Shown here in pieces: positions 44,327 to 55,462 of a DNA stretch of 64,000 bases. The notes beneath the pieces are model-generated. The model made no database searches and was not told where the DNA came from. It was given only the letters and a program-made list of their open reading frames with translations. A program made the position numbers and the translations under genes. Source of the stretch: Peltaster fructicola (lineage: Eukaryota; Ascomycota; Dothideomycetes); the NCBI GenBank assembly GCA_001592805.2, contig CP051140.1, forward strand, positions 2,915,501 through 2,979,500. Reading direction: 5' to 3'. The first letter of the stretch is position 1, and each line of letters opens with the position of its first letter.

Positions 44327-45601
44327 ATGCAGACACTATGGCGCACCACATACCATGCACCTAAGACGATAGGGCGTATCGGACATCGCTACGCCTCCGA
44401 CACGCATCGCTTTGCTCAGTCCGACTATGTTCTTCTCCAGCCTACAAGCCAGAAGAACGAAACGCCAATATTCCTGGGACCATTGACATATGGATCATTG
44501 CACAACCTCCACAAAGGCAGCATCAGCCATGACAGTATCATTGGCAAGGCCGTCCGAGATGTCGTAGACTCTACCAAGCCAAATTCGAAGAGAAGAACAC
44601 AATTCCGTCTGCAGGAAGTACGACTGGAAGACTATGTACTGCTTAGTAGGCGAATTGTTACGCCAATTTATCCTCACGATGCAAACTTGATCGTCAGTCT
44701 GTTCGATCTACATCCCGAGCCAGTGATAAGCGACTCTCGCGATGGCAAGCCTCAGATCGAGATATTGGAAGCTGGCACAGGTGCAGGTTCGTTGACATTG
44801 CATCTGAGCCGAGCAGTGCACGCCGCAAATGGGCCGGCACCCAAGCTTGGAACCGACAGTACTGAAGCTGAGCGTGAGGACGCGGTAAGAGCATGGAAGA
44901 AGTCAAGACAGGCAATAGTACACTCGATAGAAGTCTCGGAGAAGCATTCGAAGCACGCCTCGATGACTGTCCGTGGCTTTCGTCGCGGTCAATATCTCGG
45001 CAACGTCGACTTTCACGTCCAGGGTGTGAGCGAGTGGATCAAGCAGGCGATGGAAGAGCGCTCAGGGGTGCCGTTCCTCACTCATGCCTTCTTGGACCTA
45101 CCAGGAGTGGAGCATAATGTAGCCGCTACTGCGTCTGCTCTCAAGACCAACGGAATGCTAATAATGTTCTGCCCGAGCATTACTCAGATCAACCAATGTG
45201 CTCTTGGGGTCCGCAAGAACAAAGTACCACTACATCTCGATCGAGTTATCGAGCTCGGTGTGAATGGAGGCACCGGCGGAAGACTGTGGGATATCAGGCT
45301 CGTGAAGCCTCGAGCTTCCCGTCAGAACTCAGCAAGTATGTCTGAACGTGTAGCAGATGGGACGAAGGAGCAAGCGCAAGCGGATGTGGAAGCCTGTGTC
45401 GATATACTGCCAGATGACGGGAATCGAGAGACACAGGTCGAACCCGCAGCAGCGCCACCAAGCCCGTCGCCGGATGATGACTGGCAGATGGTATGCCGTC
45501 CCAAGGTTGGCGATCGGATCACAGGAGGAGGCTTCCTCGCCGTTTTTCGAAAGAAAAGCCAGGACGACACACAAGACAGCCTCGAAGCCGAGTTATCTTG
45601 A
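44327..45601 (+). CDS. Mitochondrial Trm61-like tRNA (m1A58) methyltransferase
   Basis: Single exon from the ATG at 44327 (MQTLWRTTYHAPKTIGRIGHRYAS), 424 aa; no ATG lies earlier in frame. The opening is Arg/Thr-rich and acid-free, a plausible mitochondrial presequence. The N-terminal beta domain (FAQSDYVLLQPT, FLGPLTYGSLHNLHKGSISHD, GKAVRDVV) resembles Trm61/TrmI. The Rossmann core shows motif I ILEAGTGAGSLTLHLSRAV, an acidic ribose-binding segment (HSIEVSEKHSKHA) and motif IV-like AFLDLPGVEHNV in place of DLPxPW. The C-terminal GGGFLAVFRKK strand is typical. The family methylates N1 of A58 in tRNA. The divergence of the DLP motif suggests a mitochondrial or specialised member. It shares a short promoter region with mitochondrial IleRS. 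Confidence 0.83.
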   Translation: MQTLWRTTYHAPKTIGRIGHRYASDTHRFAQSDYVLLQPTSQKNETPIFLGPLTYGSLHNLHKGSISHDSIIGKAVRDVVDSTKPNSKRRTQFRLQEVRLEDYVLLSRRIVTPIYPHDANLIVSLFDLHPEPVISDSRDGKPQIEILEAGTGAGSLTLHLSRAVHAANGPAPKLGTDSTEAEREDAVRAWKKSRQAIVHSIEVSEKHSKHASMTVRGFRRGQYLGNVDFHVQGVSEWIKQAMEERSGVPFLTHAFLDLPGVEHNVAATASALKTNGMLIMFCPSITQINQCALGVRKNKVPLHLDRVIELGVNGGTGGRLWDIRLVKPRASRQNSASMSERVADGTKEQAQADVEACVDILPDDGNRETQVEPAAAPPSPSPDDDWQMVCRPKVGDRITGGGFLAVFRKKSQDDTQDSLEAELS

Positions 45602-45762
45602 AGACTCGTTGTATTATAGATGTACAGTATTCATCTCAGGGGATATCTAAACTCCAACTATTACTAAAGACCAATTCGCAGACTTGGCACTCCATCATGC
45701 GGTCATAATGTACATCGCTGCCTGACTGACTCCATCTTCGTCATGCTTCTGCAACATCCGCT

Positions 45763-48673
45763 TCATCGTGGATCCATCGAGAAGATGTCGGCATTGCTGT
45801 GCCCTGGTGGACCCTTGCTGCTGGACCGATGAGCAGACATTTGGTGCACAAGATGGTTGCTGTTATAGCTGCTACTCCTGCTATCGCCTGCGCGGCCATA
45901 GGTATTCCTGGGATGGTCCTCAAAGTCGATAGTGTCAACCCCACGTCGCTTACTACGTGGTACGTCAGGAGATGGTGCAGTGAATGCCTGACCGACAGCA
46001 CTGTCGTTGTCGGCGATCACAGGCTTGTTCCCTCGTTGCGGAGGCTCCACCGAGTATGCTCGTGAGGCGCTGGCCTTGTCGGTTCCAGTACTTCCTCCTC
46101 GTCGAGCGCTCTCGAGATCGACAGTGTAGCTTGAGTTAGGTCGCTTTGAACGGTCCTTGTGGCGATCGGCTTCCCAGTCCTTGCCGCCAATGACGCTGGC
46201 GACAGGAGGAGCCTGGCGAGCACGTCGTGCTCTCGCAGTGGGATCCGAGATATAGCCCTCTTCCTCGACAAGCACAATCATCCATACTCCGACTGAGCCA
46301 CTGTGTCCCAGAAGTGGTGTGCAGTGTATCCAGCGAGCTCTTCCGTCTCCTTCTCCGTCTTCGTTCGCCCTGAGTAGCCATCGGATCTTCGCAGTCACGC
46401 CACGACCTTCGGCAAGCGCTGCAGCGAGATCGTTACGCACACGGACAGAGCCTCCGATACGGTGTAGGAATGGCGACTGTAAGATGCCAGGAACTCGAAG
46501 AGATGGCGAGGTGAAAAGAATTCGTAGAGATGGCGCTGGTCGGACAAGAAGGTACTGTTAAGATGTCAGCTCTAGTTAACGTCACGCTTTCAGCATACTC
46601 ACATGCTGGTAGACACCAGCCAGCTTGCCATTCACCTTCTCTTTAATGGCAGCTGGAACGCTGGACTCACGGTTTCTTTCAACGTCATCCTCAAGCAGAT
46701 CCTGGCTGTTGTCCTTCAGGATCATTCGTGGTCGCCTGTCTGCGAGGCTTTCGTGATCGCTATCGTCGACATATTCCTTATGCATCCTGCCGCCGTACTT
46801 TCGCACAGTGTCGAGCTCTGCGCTGTTGAACATCTCTGTCAGCTCCTGGAACTCATCGCGCTCCTCGTCGATCCTGCTCGGTCGTTGACTCTGGTCCTGC
46901 TCGACCAGATCTGCAAGAGCCGGAAGCTCATTACATCCCTTGAGCAAACCGCTGACATCGACCTGTGCGCCGATGAAATACCTTACTTCTCCCTTGCTGT
47001 CCATGAGAGGTGCACACATGAGCAGGTTGAGGAAAGGACTGCCATCTCGACGGTAGTTGACAAAGACTTCATTGCACTCTTTGCCAGCCGCGCAAGCCAT
47101 GGCTATCCTTCTGACCGATGCTGAGCTCGTTCGTGGACCTTGAAGGAAGCGACAGTTTCGACCAATCGCATAGGTCATACCATATTGCGTTGTTCGAGCG
47201 AATTCCTCGGAGGCGAAGACGATAGGGTTGTCCTTCCGAGATGGGTCTGATAAGCAGAAAGTCTCAGCGAGACCCTCACTAGCTTCTCGAAGATGAGGTG
47301 CGAGAGTTCCTGTAATCCTTCGCTGGATGCTGATGGAAACGACCTGGATCCATACGTATGCAATGTAAGCTGGGAGGTCCTCTTCTGTCAACACCTTGAA
47401 GGCCTCATTTGCCTTGCGCTCAAGCGTAGTGTTGTTTGTTGCAGCTGGTGTATCTTGAGTAAACCTCTGGTCCTTGATAGGCTCTAGAGCCTCTGCAATG
47501 GCATTGGCATACCTGATGGCTCTGATTGCCTTCAGCGCATCGAGGTAATAGATGAGTAGAGGTATGCTCTGAGGTCTGTGTAGGTTGAGAAAGCTTGTAA
47601 ACTTCATCAGCAGCTTCGAATCGTCGAAGATAGCCTGCATATGCTTCTCAGACAGCATGAGGTCTGCTCGCTTCTCGAGCGCATATACGCCATCCGGCTC
47701 GTCTGCTGTGGGAGGGTCAACAAGATCGAATGACCTCGGATCGTCCTCGAGAAGTGGTTCCAGTGTCTGAGCATCACCATAATCAGGACCTTTACTCTGA
47801 AGCGGAGGCAGTGTGTTGAGGGAGGTGGCATTAGTCTCCTGGGAGAAGACAGATTCAGCAGAGCTGCGATCACCAGTACCATAAATGCGATTGGTCATGG
47901 TGTCGGGTGTGCCAGGAGTGTCGTCGATGTCATCGATCTGACCTGAAGAAGATACCTTGTGTAACATGGCGCTGTTATACGAGGCCACACTGGTGCTACT
48001 GTGGAGATGGTTAGTATGAGATGCCACGGCGGTGTCGCATGTCTCACCTTGCACGGGCAGAAGAATCGTAGCCCTTGGGCACGTATGTTTGTAATCGTCC
48101 TCGACTCGGAGGAGGCTCCTGTGGCGTGTAACGACCTTGACGCGACTGCTCTCGAGTACTGTCACGTGTGTATCGAACTGGAGAATGTTCGTAACGTCGA
48201 TCTATAGACTGCTCTCGACCGTCGTATTGCGCTTGAACGGATTGTGGGCGGGAGCTTAACCTACTGGACTGCTCTCGAACGCTTTGTCGACTTTCTCGAA
48301 CACTCTGCCGGCTAGGCTGCTCGCGAATGCTCCGTCGACTGTGAGTAGACTGCGCGCGAGTACTGGATGGCTGGTCGATGGACTCGTCTTGTCCTGGGCT
48401 GTGTCGATCCTGGAGCTCAGTCACGCCAGGGGTACTCGTCCGCGAGAAGGAAGACTCTGGTGTGACGAAGGAGTCGTGCGATTCTGCTCTAGACGAGGGT
48501 AATGTGAAATTATTAGCAAAGTCGTCAGTGGTGGTCTGAGAAGTCTCGAGGTCGAAGACGTCGTCCTCGGTGGACAGGCTGATGGGACGTCCGTCGTGTA
48601 CAGGTGTATGGATTGCAGTGTTGAAAGAGTGATGTTGGCGTCCAGATTGTCCAAAGTCTGGAGGATCTTCCAT
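45763..48673 (-). CDS. RGS-LOV blue-light receptor with second PAS-like domain
   Basis: Three exons on the minus strand: 48048-48673, 46603-47998, 45763-46554. Introns of 49 and 48 nt yield 937 aa. The N-terminal 210 residues are disordered with repeats of SRQSVRE. An RGS-type helical domain starts near residue 320 (EKHMQAIFDDSKLLMKFTSFL, SIPLLIYYLDALKAIRAIRYA). A LOV domain follows (DNPIVFASEEFARTTQY; photo-adduct cysteine in GRNCRFLQGP at about residue 488; VNYRRDGSPFLNLLMCAPL; VRYFIGAQVDVSG). Exon 3 adds a PAS/PAC-like region (RILFTSPSLRVPGIL, ARWIHCTPLLGHSGSVGVWMIVLVE) and a basic tail. RGS-LOV proteins such as BcLOV4 bind flavin and move to the plasma membrane in blue light. The start is the first ATG after an in-frame stop. 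Confidence 0.9.
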
Positions 48674-49051
48674 CGCACGCAGTCTTCGATGACCATTCGC
48701 TGCTTGGTGGGGATACTATGACATGACGCGGTCAGTGCACTTGTTCTGTCTCTGGTGCGCGGCACGTGAGACGGCTGGTCAGCTTGGGTCAAGGGGCAGT
48801 CCAGATCTGGTCTATGGTCTATGACGCTGACAGTACCAGTTTGATGAGCTGAGATGGGTGTGAGCAGTGCGCTGATGAATGGTAGCGAAGTGAATCAATG
48901 CCAATGGCTCCAGTGAGGTATAGTAGTGTGCCAGATATTATCGGTTCAATGGGGAAGCCAACCGGCGCAAAGCTAATTAGTTTTGACAGGTCTTTTTTTT
49001 GACTGGTCAATGACGAATGATTTTGTCTGTCTGCATTTCTCAATAGCAGTA
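48674..49051. other. Upstream region of the RGS-LOV gene
   Basis: 378 bp between the RGS-LOV start codon and an uncertain Ser-rich gene. It includes a run of nine T at 48994-49002. No frame of interest is present. Confidence 0.4.
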
Positions 49052-49621
49052 TTAGACGTCTGGGCTGCTGCGAGTCGCGTTATCCGGCGCATTGTGCTGA
49101 TTGTGTGAACGATAGCTCTGCTGAGGCTGCACGCCACCGCGAAGTGCTGTCCTGGTGCCTGGTCTGGTCGCGTGTCGAGAGTCGGCGGCACACATGACGT
49201 AGGAGGGTTCTTCGAAAGGAGAGAGCAACGCTGCTCGACTTACCAAGCGGTATATTGGAGACATGGTCTCAGATTCGGAGTCCGTTTGGGCGCCCATCTT
49301 GTAGGAGATCCGACGAAGATTGCTGCTACTGATCGGGAATGAGCTGACGATCTCTGAGAAGGCAGAGTCTCGCTTCGATCGCGTACTCGTTGTCCCAGAT
49401 TCTGCTGATGGTCGAGACATTGTAGTTCCCGCTGCCAGTAGCAGAGGCTGGAGGTTGACTTGGGACTCAACCGAAGCTCGCTTTGAGCGCTGCATGCATC
49501 GGACTTTCGTCTGGGTGAGGGGTGAAGGAAAGGACGAGGTTCTCGAAGGAGAGGAAAGGAATAGACTGTCCGACGGGATATCAGCCAAACTGGTGAAGAG
49601 GGATAGTAGTGATGTCGCCAA
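49052..49621 (-). CDS. Possible Ser-rich hypothetical gene
   Basis: The minus-strand frame starts MATSLLSLFTSLADIP and stays open for 189 codons. The first 115 residues are Ser/Thr/Arg-rich, with a helical SEIVSSFPISSSNLRRISYKMG. A perfect GTAAGT donor follows YRL (minus strand, near 49236-49241), so the true protein may splice here and the last 70 codons may be intronic. I found no clear acceptor. A plus-strand frame (49320-49799) overlaps it, but I judged that frame less protein-like. No family recognised, and the gene is uncertain. Confidence 0.35.
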   Translation of the reverse strand: MATSLLSLFTSLADIPSDSLFLSSPSRTSSFPSPLTQTKVRCMQRSKRASVESQVNLQPLLLAAGTTMSRPSAESGTTSTRSKRDSAFSEIVSSFPISSSNLRRISYKMGAQTDSESETMSPIYRLVSRAALLSPFEEPSYVMCAADSRHATRPGTRTALRGGVQPQQSYRSHNQHNAPDNATRSSPDV

Positions 49622-50802
49622 CTTCAGCAGAGTTCTTGACTACTGTTTCCTGACGACTCCCTATTCTCTCATTCATCCTCCATGTGATGGAACGACAATC
49701 TCCATCCGCGCACAGGCAAGTGGCCGTGCACAACGTGCACTTCACCACTCCTGCTTTGTCCTGTGTCCCGCTACAAGAGCGGCGCAGCTGGACCAGTAAA
49801 CGAGCGCCACCGTCCATCCTACTCCTGTCTCTGCCTTCAACACGAAGCGACGACGGCCTGTCCATTGTCTAAACACGCTGGCCTATTCGTGCTGCAGCTG
49901 TATCCACCTCATCCCAAATCTAGCAAATCGCAGCGGTTCGTAAGAGTCCGCGCGCTCGCCAAAGCGTAACCTAGCCTCACGGGAGACGTTATAGCTCCGG
50001 AGCGGCATCTCAGGAGCACCAACGAAACAGAATGCGACACAGGATGCCGTCGATTGTCCTCGATCGCTGAGCTTGTCATCTGTGCCGCAAGATCGAGTCG
50101 CAGAAGAGCAGTCGTCTTGCTCATCACGTTGCTTCATTGCTTTCGAGTCCGTTCTGGCACTACATCAGACGAGGGATGCGAGGTCAGTAAGCGACGATTG
50201 AATGCCGGCAGACTGCATGCATAAGGGGAGCAGACGATCTACAAGCGTGGCAGCCACATCAATCAAGTCGTTCTTCTTCTCATTACATTGTCTTTGCGGC
50301 GCTGTCTTATCGAGGCCGCGGCTCGCGGCACTTCAAAGGCGCAGCAGTCACCTCTGTGCCTCAGTCTGCTTCCGGTCTTGTTGAAACTCTTCGACAGCAT
50401 CGAGGATGCTCATGTAACGACACGGATACCTGGTGGTCAGACTATGAAAGCTTATAATGCGCTCGGCGTCAGACCAATGCATGAGAAGTGAGCACCCACA
50501 TGAGCAGTGAGCACAACATCAAACAGTCACCCGTAACACGGGATAGTCGAGATCCAAGCGAGGAGCCACTCCAAACATTCCCATCATGCAGCTACAATCA
50601 ACCTCCGATACACCGACAGTGTTCTGTAGCGATGACCTTGTTTGGACGGTCGGGATCTCAATATACATTGCAGGCACTCCCATTGAGCTGCCACAATCGA
50701 TCCGCAGTCTACAATACAAGCATTTCAAGGGAGAGACACGGCGTGAGCAGTTGTGAGTTGAGAGAAGCTAACGCCCAAGCCGAGTGCTGTTAGACACGTT
50801 GT
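49622..50802. other. Intergenic left flank of the TE relics
   Basis: No gene seen. Short frames near 50.3-50.8 kb may be decayed 5' sequence of the recombinase relic that follows, but I could not match them. Confidence 0.35.
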
Positions 50803-51939
50803 AGGAAGACCTTCACGTACTGGACAATGTCATACGTGGTCGTGTGCCCTGCTGCAACGCTGCTCGCACTTGCGCTGCACGATGGCGCTTTGAAGGACGT
50901 CAAGACGCTGGACGTATTGCTACGACTTCGCCTTCCAGCTGGAATAGGTCAGATAGAGCTCTACTGGTCCGAGGAGTGGTACGGACGATGCATTATGCGA
51001 GAGTTTGTTGACGGTGCGCCGGACAAGGAGCTATCAAGTGCGAAGGCTCGATATCAGCTTGGTAAGCTTGGCGAGAATATGGGTCTACCCATATTGCTTC
51101 CGCAGGCTCTGCCTGAACTTGTTGTTTGGTGAGCAACGTCTTCTCAGATTCCTTCACCAAGTTAATTGCGTGCAGCTAAAGCTGGTGCGCATGTGCGTCG
51201 GCATGTCGCCGGCCATACTAACGATCAGATCTACGAGAACGACTATGTCAATCATCGCATTGATCATGATACAGTGAATCTCGTGTTGGACAACCCAACC
51301 GAGGAGAGGCTGACTGCCAAGCTACATCGAACGACGACAGGTGCAGTCCCACAGATCAATGCTCCATTGCCACAAGCTGTGCAGGATCACATCGACACCC
51401 TACCAGACATTGCTGAGCTACTCGCACAACGCAAGACGATCTGCTACGCTCTCAAATCGGCTTCACACACAACTGAGAGTGAAACCAGCCTGCGTGAGGA
51501 ACGCAGGCAGATCACTGGCAAGATCAGAGCTTGCAGACAGCGTCATTACAAAAGTTACCGAGCTGACCATTTCCGAAGGAAGAACCAGAGCATAGTCCAA
51601 GCACAACTCTCTGGATACACTGGCGCATAGCAGGTATCATCACAGCCAGTCTACATGTCTTCTCTGCCTGAGAGGGTGTATCTCAGCAGTCTACAGACAA
51701 GCTTTCCACCATGGTCGCCAGAAGTCGCGGACGATTGGGCTCGAGGTGTGCTAGCGCTCGTCGATCTCTGCGGGCGGACTGAATCGAGATCAAACATGAC
51801 AACAGCAGCCAAAGGAAGTTACTCGGGGACGTCGCCGTGTAGCGAAGACACATCTGGTGTCGATCGAATTGACAGCGCCCTTAGCGAGGACGATAAGAAT
51901 GTGCCTTACGTCAGTGGTCCGTCCTGTTGCCTCTTCTGA
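50803..51939 (+). pseudogene. DUF3435/FluG-type tyrosine recombinase relic
   Basis: Fragment of the tyrosine-recombinase-like DUF3435 family found in fungal Crypton-related genes and Starship captains. The first frame reads KTFTYWTMSYVVVCPAATL, ALALHDGALKDVKTLDVLLRLRLPAGIG, YWSEEWYGRCIMREFVDGAPDKEL and KARYQLGKLGENMGLPI. After a frame mismatch at about 51130-51170 it continues HVRRHVAGHTNDQIYENDYVNHRID, LDNPTEERLTAKLHR and ICYALKSASHTTE. After a TAG (51628-51630) in the same frame it goes on with SSLPERVYLSSLQTSF to 51939. The stop reads as CAG to TAG. The HVRRHVAGH..YVNH segment is the region of the catalytic R-H-R-Y set. The N-terminal half is missing. Non-functional. Confidence 0.75.
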
Positions 51940-52450
51940 CTAGGTGACAAGGAACAGGCAATGCCAAACCGCATGAAAAGTGGAAGACCATGCTATCGGC
52001 CGAGATGCACTCGATGGCAGTGATCAGTGTTCGCTGCACGCCGGCACCTCTATATCTTCTCGCCTCGTCTCGACTTACCAGAACTTTCAGCGAATTGAGC
52101 ACGCTCAAGAGTATGCCTGTCTCGTCCATGTTGTACACATTCTCTGCCAGTATGTTTAGTTGCGCAAGCTCTCTACCGATGACTGCAAACTACTCGACTA
52201 CTTTGTCATAGATATGATGTTCATGTCTCTGCCAGTCTAGTGCCTGTACCTTGAGTGGCTTCAGCTCAGGATGCCGCCTGTAGAAACCTTGAGGGCAATT
52301 CCTGCCCAGTGGTGCTGTACTGTCACTCTCGGAAGGAATCTGAAAGACGAAATTACGCTGTCTCCTGATGATAAAGGCGTGAGATCGCAACAGCTTGACT
52401 GAGACGGGCCAGCCTCTACTCGAGAAGAGAGAGAGAGACTTGGCAGCCTG
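51911..52450 (-). pseudogene. pogo/Fot1-type DDE transposase relic
   Basis: The minus-strand frame reads RSHAFIIRRQRNFVFQI, PLGRNCPQGFYRRHPELKPLK, QALDWQRHEHHIYDKVVE, a TAG stop, then FAVIGRELAQLNILAENVYNMDETGILLSVLNSLKV and RRYRGAGVQRTLITAIECISAD. These are the CENP-B/HTH to DDE boundary and the first catalytic Asp (MDETG) of Tc1/mariner-superfamily pogo transposases. The TAG sits where relatives have Trp (VEWF), a G-to-A change. Homology ends about 51990; the second and third catalytic residues are absent. The relic overlaps the end of the oppositely oriented recombinase relic. Confidence 0.75.
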
Positions 52451-53467
52451 ATACCAAGAGGCGAATGCTTAGTGTACTGGATGCTGGGCCGCGAGGATGA
52501 TCGGGAGCGTGCTTGAGGCTTTGCTGGTAGTCGACAGCAGTGAGGCTTCCTCCAGTGTAGATCAATGCTTGTGAGGCATGCTATCAACCGTTGCTCATGT
52601 ATCATTTGTACTTACTCTTCCAACGATGTGGAGCTTGTGTCGCCTGATGCGCCTCTTGCTTCATTGTCGTTCAAGTCGAGGCCATCATCGGCGCACAACT
52701 GCAGCCTGTCCTCTCTTGTGTCTCCTCTTGCTGTCGTGAACATCTTGAACCTGCTTGTGGTGTCACTCGATATTGTGAGTTGCCTCATCTTGTGTGAGGC
52801 ATCTCCCACTCAGATCATCACTCGCTCACCGTCTCATTCTGTCGTGCTCACTGTGATGACCGAGGTGCGCAATCTGAGAAGCTTTGACTGTCCTCCCTCG
52901 CTCGTGGTCTGGTCTTCCTCTGCTTCGCTGATCTCGAATCATCGATGGCATTGCCGAATCGATTGATCTTGGTGCAAGCTCGTCAGACCAGGAAGCAGAT
53001 TGTAGAAGGAAATGTGAGGTGGTGCGCATGGAACTCGTGATGGCTAGTCGTCGTTGCATAGGTGGACATGATCTTTCGTTTGTGGGCTTCGTGCTTGCAA
53101 TACTATTGCTCACTACCTCACGCCAAGCTTTGTGGAGACGCCACCCTAAACTCTAATCCGAGGCCGGTCCCAGGGCTAAAGAGCGTACTGCGATTGGGAT
53201 GCATTCGTACTCCAAGAGGCCATATGGACGCTCGTTGCACCGAGCAATTGAATCACAAGACCTAATAGCAGTCGTGAGCCATTCGGCGCACGCGACCACC
53301 CCGGCATCGTGCTCAAAGAGGATGAACACGCTGTGGGACCGGCGTTCATCGCTTCAAAACGTCGTAGATGACTCACAGACAACACTATTGTCGACGTTGA
53401 TCAGGCGTCTAGATACAGGATATGTAATGACAGTCTTTGCTTGAAGCAATGGGTTCGGTACTCGGGA
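52451..53467. other. Intergenic, about 1 kb
   Basis: Probably decayed sequence upstream of the transposase relic; stops interrupt every frame. No promoter feature or RNA gene recognised. The right end is the 3' flank of the secreted-protein gene. Confidence 0.35.
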
Positions 53468-53879
53468 TCAGCAGGTTGGAGTGATCCTGATGGAGTAGAT
53501 ATTGGCATGAGCCTTTGGATAGCATTCGTCTCCGTCGGCATAGCCTGTGAAGGACAGAGTGCCACCGCAATTAAAGCCAGTGTAGTGATCTAGCTTAGCG
53601 CTGCTGCACTCATCGGCAAAGAGGTTGAAGCTCTTGGCGTTAGAGACATTGACACATGCTGTAGTGCCTTTGTTGACATTGGTGTTGCCTTGATTAGTGC
53701 CGACGCACCCTGTTTCGCTGTATGGGTCGAACAAGACTGCAGCGAAGGGGTTGACGGCATCTGAGAGGTCAGCTGTATGTTGTGCAAGCGCCTGACTTAC
53801 CGATGCTTGAATCGTCAGGTGTTGGAGCTGCGAGAGCGAGGCCAAGGATGGCAGCAGTGATGATGGTGTAGATAGACAT
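53468..53879 (-). CDS. Small secreted cysteine-containing protein
   Basis: Exons 53801-53879 and 53468-53760 with a short 40-nt intron (branch CAGCTGACC), giving 123 aa. The ATG at 53879 opens a signal peptide (MSIYTIITAAILGLALAAP) with a likely cut near AAPTP. The mature part of about 105 residues has six cysteines (GCVG, ACVN, ECSS, NCGG, ECYP and the C-terminal residue), enough for three disulfides. It is rich in Asn, Gly and Thr with aromatic residues (FNLFADEC, HYTGFNCGGTLSFTGYADGDECY). It ends ITPTC. Size, signal peptide and cysteine pairs fit a candidate effector or wall protein; no family named. It is the nearest gene to the transposon relics. Confidence 0.78.
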
Positions 53880-55462
53880 GTTGGTGGTTGTGGTTTGAGA
53901 TGAAGGCGAAGGAGACTATACTTATACCTGTGAAAGAGTCGTTTTGGCTGCATCTATTCTTGATGCCAGTGCGATGCGATCGCGAGGCACTCAACTAAGC
54001 AGTGTAGAGTAGTGCGTAACAGCTGTGCAGTGTGCAGTAAGGCCGTCACGAGGTACGACGGGCGTCCGTCGGGTCTGAAGGCATCAAGATAGTGTATGTC
54101 TGAGTAATTACATGCTCATAGACTGTCTGATCATTGGCATGAAGTCTAGGGCGTGGTCGTGTCAGCAATAGGGCTCTACCTAATCCAGGTTAGTGCGCAG
54201 CGGACATAAGCATTGGACGTGCCCGGCTTCTGTACTCGTTGTACGCTTGTTGATTCTTCGTACCTGCCAACATCGAGCCGTCCATGACGACTCTCTACGG
54301 GCCTTGTCTGCAGTGTTTGGAATCACTGCTGTTGCATGAATTGGCTGCAGTTGTAAAGTAAAGGGCGGAGCAGGTCCGCGGATTTCTCGTATCGATCAGA
54401 CGTGGCTGGCTGAGGTTGCCGTTCGGCCTCAACCTGACTGCAGACTGAAGAGCCATCTGCTTGATCGAGCAGTGTAGGGTATACCCCGATGATGGCCGTA
54501 CTGCATGCAGACTGAAGAGCCATCTGCTCGATCGAGCAATGTAGGATATACCCTGATGATGGCCGTACTGCATGCTCGATTCAGAGTCGTCTATCAGCGT
54601 GGTCGACACTCAAGCGATGACCTGGAGTTGTCGGATCTCGCACCTGACTGCATATGTCTCAAGCAGCAGGATGTTATGATCAGTGCGCCGTAGTGACCAA
54701 GGATGCAGCTTCCATGTCGGATCCTACCGTACACTAGCTGGACGCTGTCTGAGAAGCGTGTCATCGTTTCACACATACCTCGTATCGTGCATATGCTCAT
54801 TAGCGATCTTGAACAATAGATGAGGTCGGTGACAAGCTGCTGTCGCTCTAGTCTCTCAAGACCAGCGCCTGCATCAGAAAGCTCCTTGTGTCTCCGTCCT
54901 CTTGCGCAGCCAACCAGGTATACGTCACGAGCCTCCATCGTCTCGACAGAATACTGCTGGTCTCTGCGTGGCTTACTGCTTGATCTGAGCTCCATGGCCT
55001 GGACACACTCGTGGTGCATTGAGCCCTCAAAGCCTCGAGACATAGCCTGGAAATCAGCTTGTTCTTGCAATCAATCTCATTCGTCCTCGCCATCTCATGA
55101 GCATGGTTTGACTGCTATATCTGCTGGTCCTTGCCGCTCGTGGTGACTGGAGGTGGCTGTCTGGTCAGATTCTAGGTTCGGCGGCAGAAGGGAGTATGCT
55201 GAAAGCTTTGCCAACCGTATGGCTGCTAGACTGGTGATGGAGACTCAAGCGAGTGGGTAATATGAGAACTGAGCAGCGAGACGGATGGCGTGTAAACTGT
55301 TGCTGTCAACATCCAGTGTTGTCGATCAAGGAACCGTGGATGTCGACTACAGGACACCTGACTATTCGCGCTCGGAGCATTGCATGACAGAGACTCGCTG
55401 CCGTCCACAGGTTGTATTCCTGATAGTCCATGTGTCTAAGATCTTCTCTATGGACTGAACGC
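53880..55462. other. Intergenic, about 1.6 kb, with a tandem repeat
   Basis: No gene recognised. It holds a 67-bp tandem duplication at 54441-54574 (listed separately). A minus-strand frame at 54594-55070 (158 codons) has no recognisable character. Confidence 0.4.
54441..54574. repeat. Tandem duplication, 2 x 67 bp
   Basis: Unit 54441-54507 and unit 54508-54574 both begin CAGACTGAAGAGCCATCTGC and end GTACTGCATG. They differ at four sites seen by eye, all transitions (T/C in TTGATCG vs TCGATCG; G/A in CAGTG vs CAATG; G/A in AGGGT vs AGGAT; C/T in CCCGA vs CCTGA). Confidence 0.85.

Noticed and set aside
49320-49799. A 159-codon plus-strand frame
   Set aside because: Opposes a Ser-rich minus frame with a perfect splice donor; neither is certain, but this one looks like the shadow.
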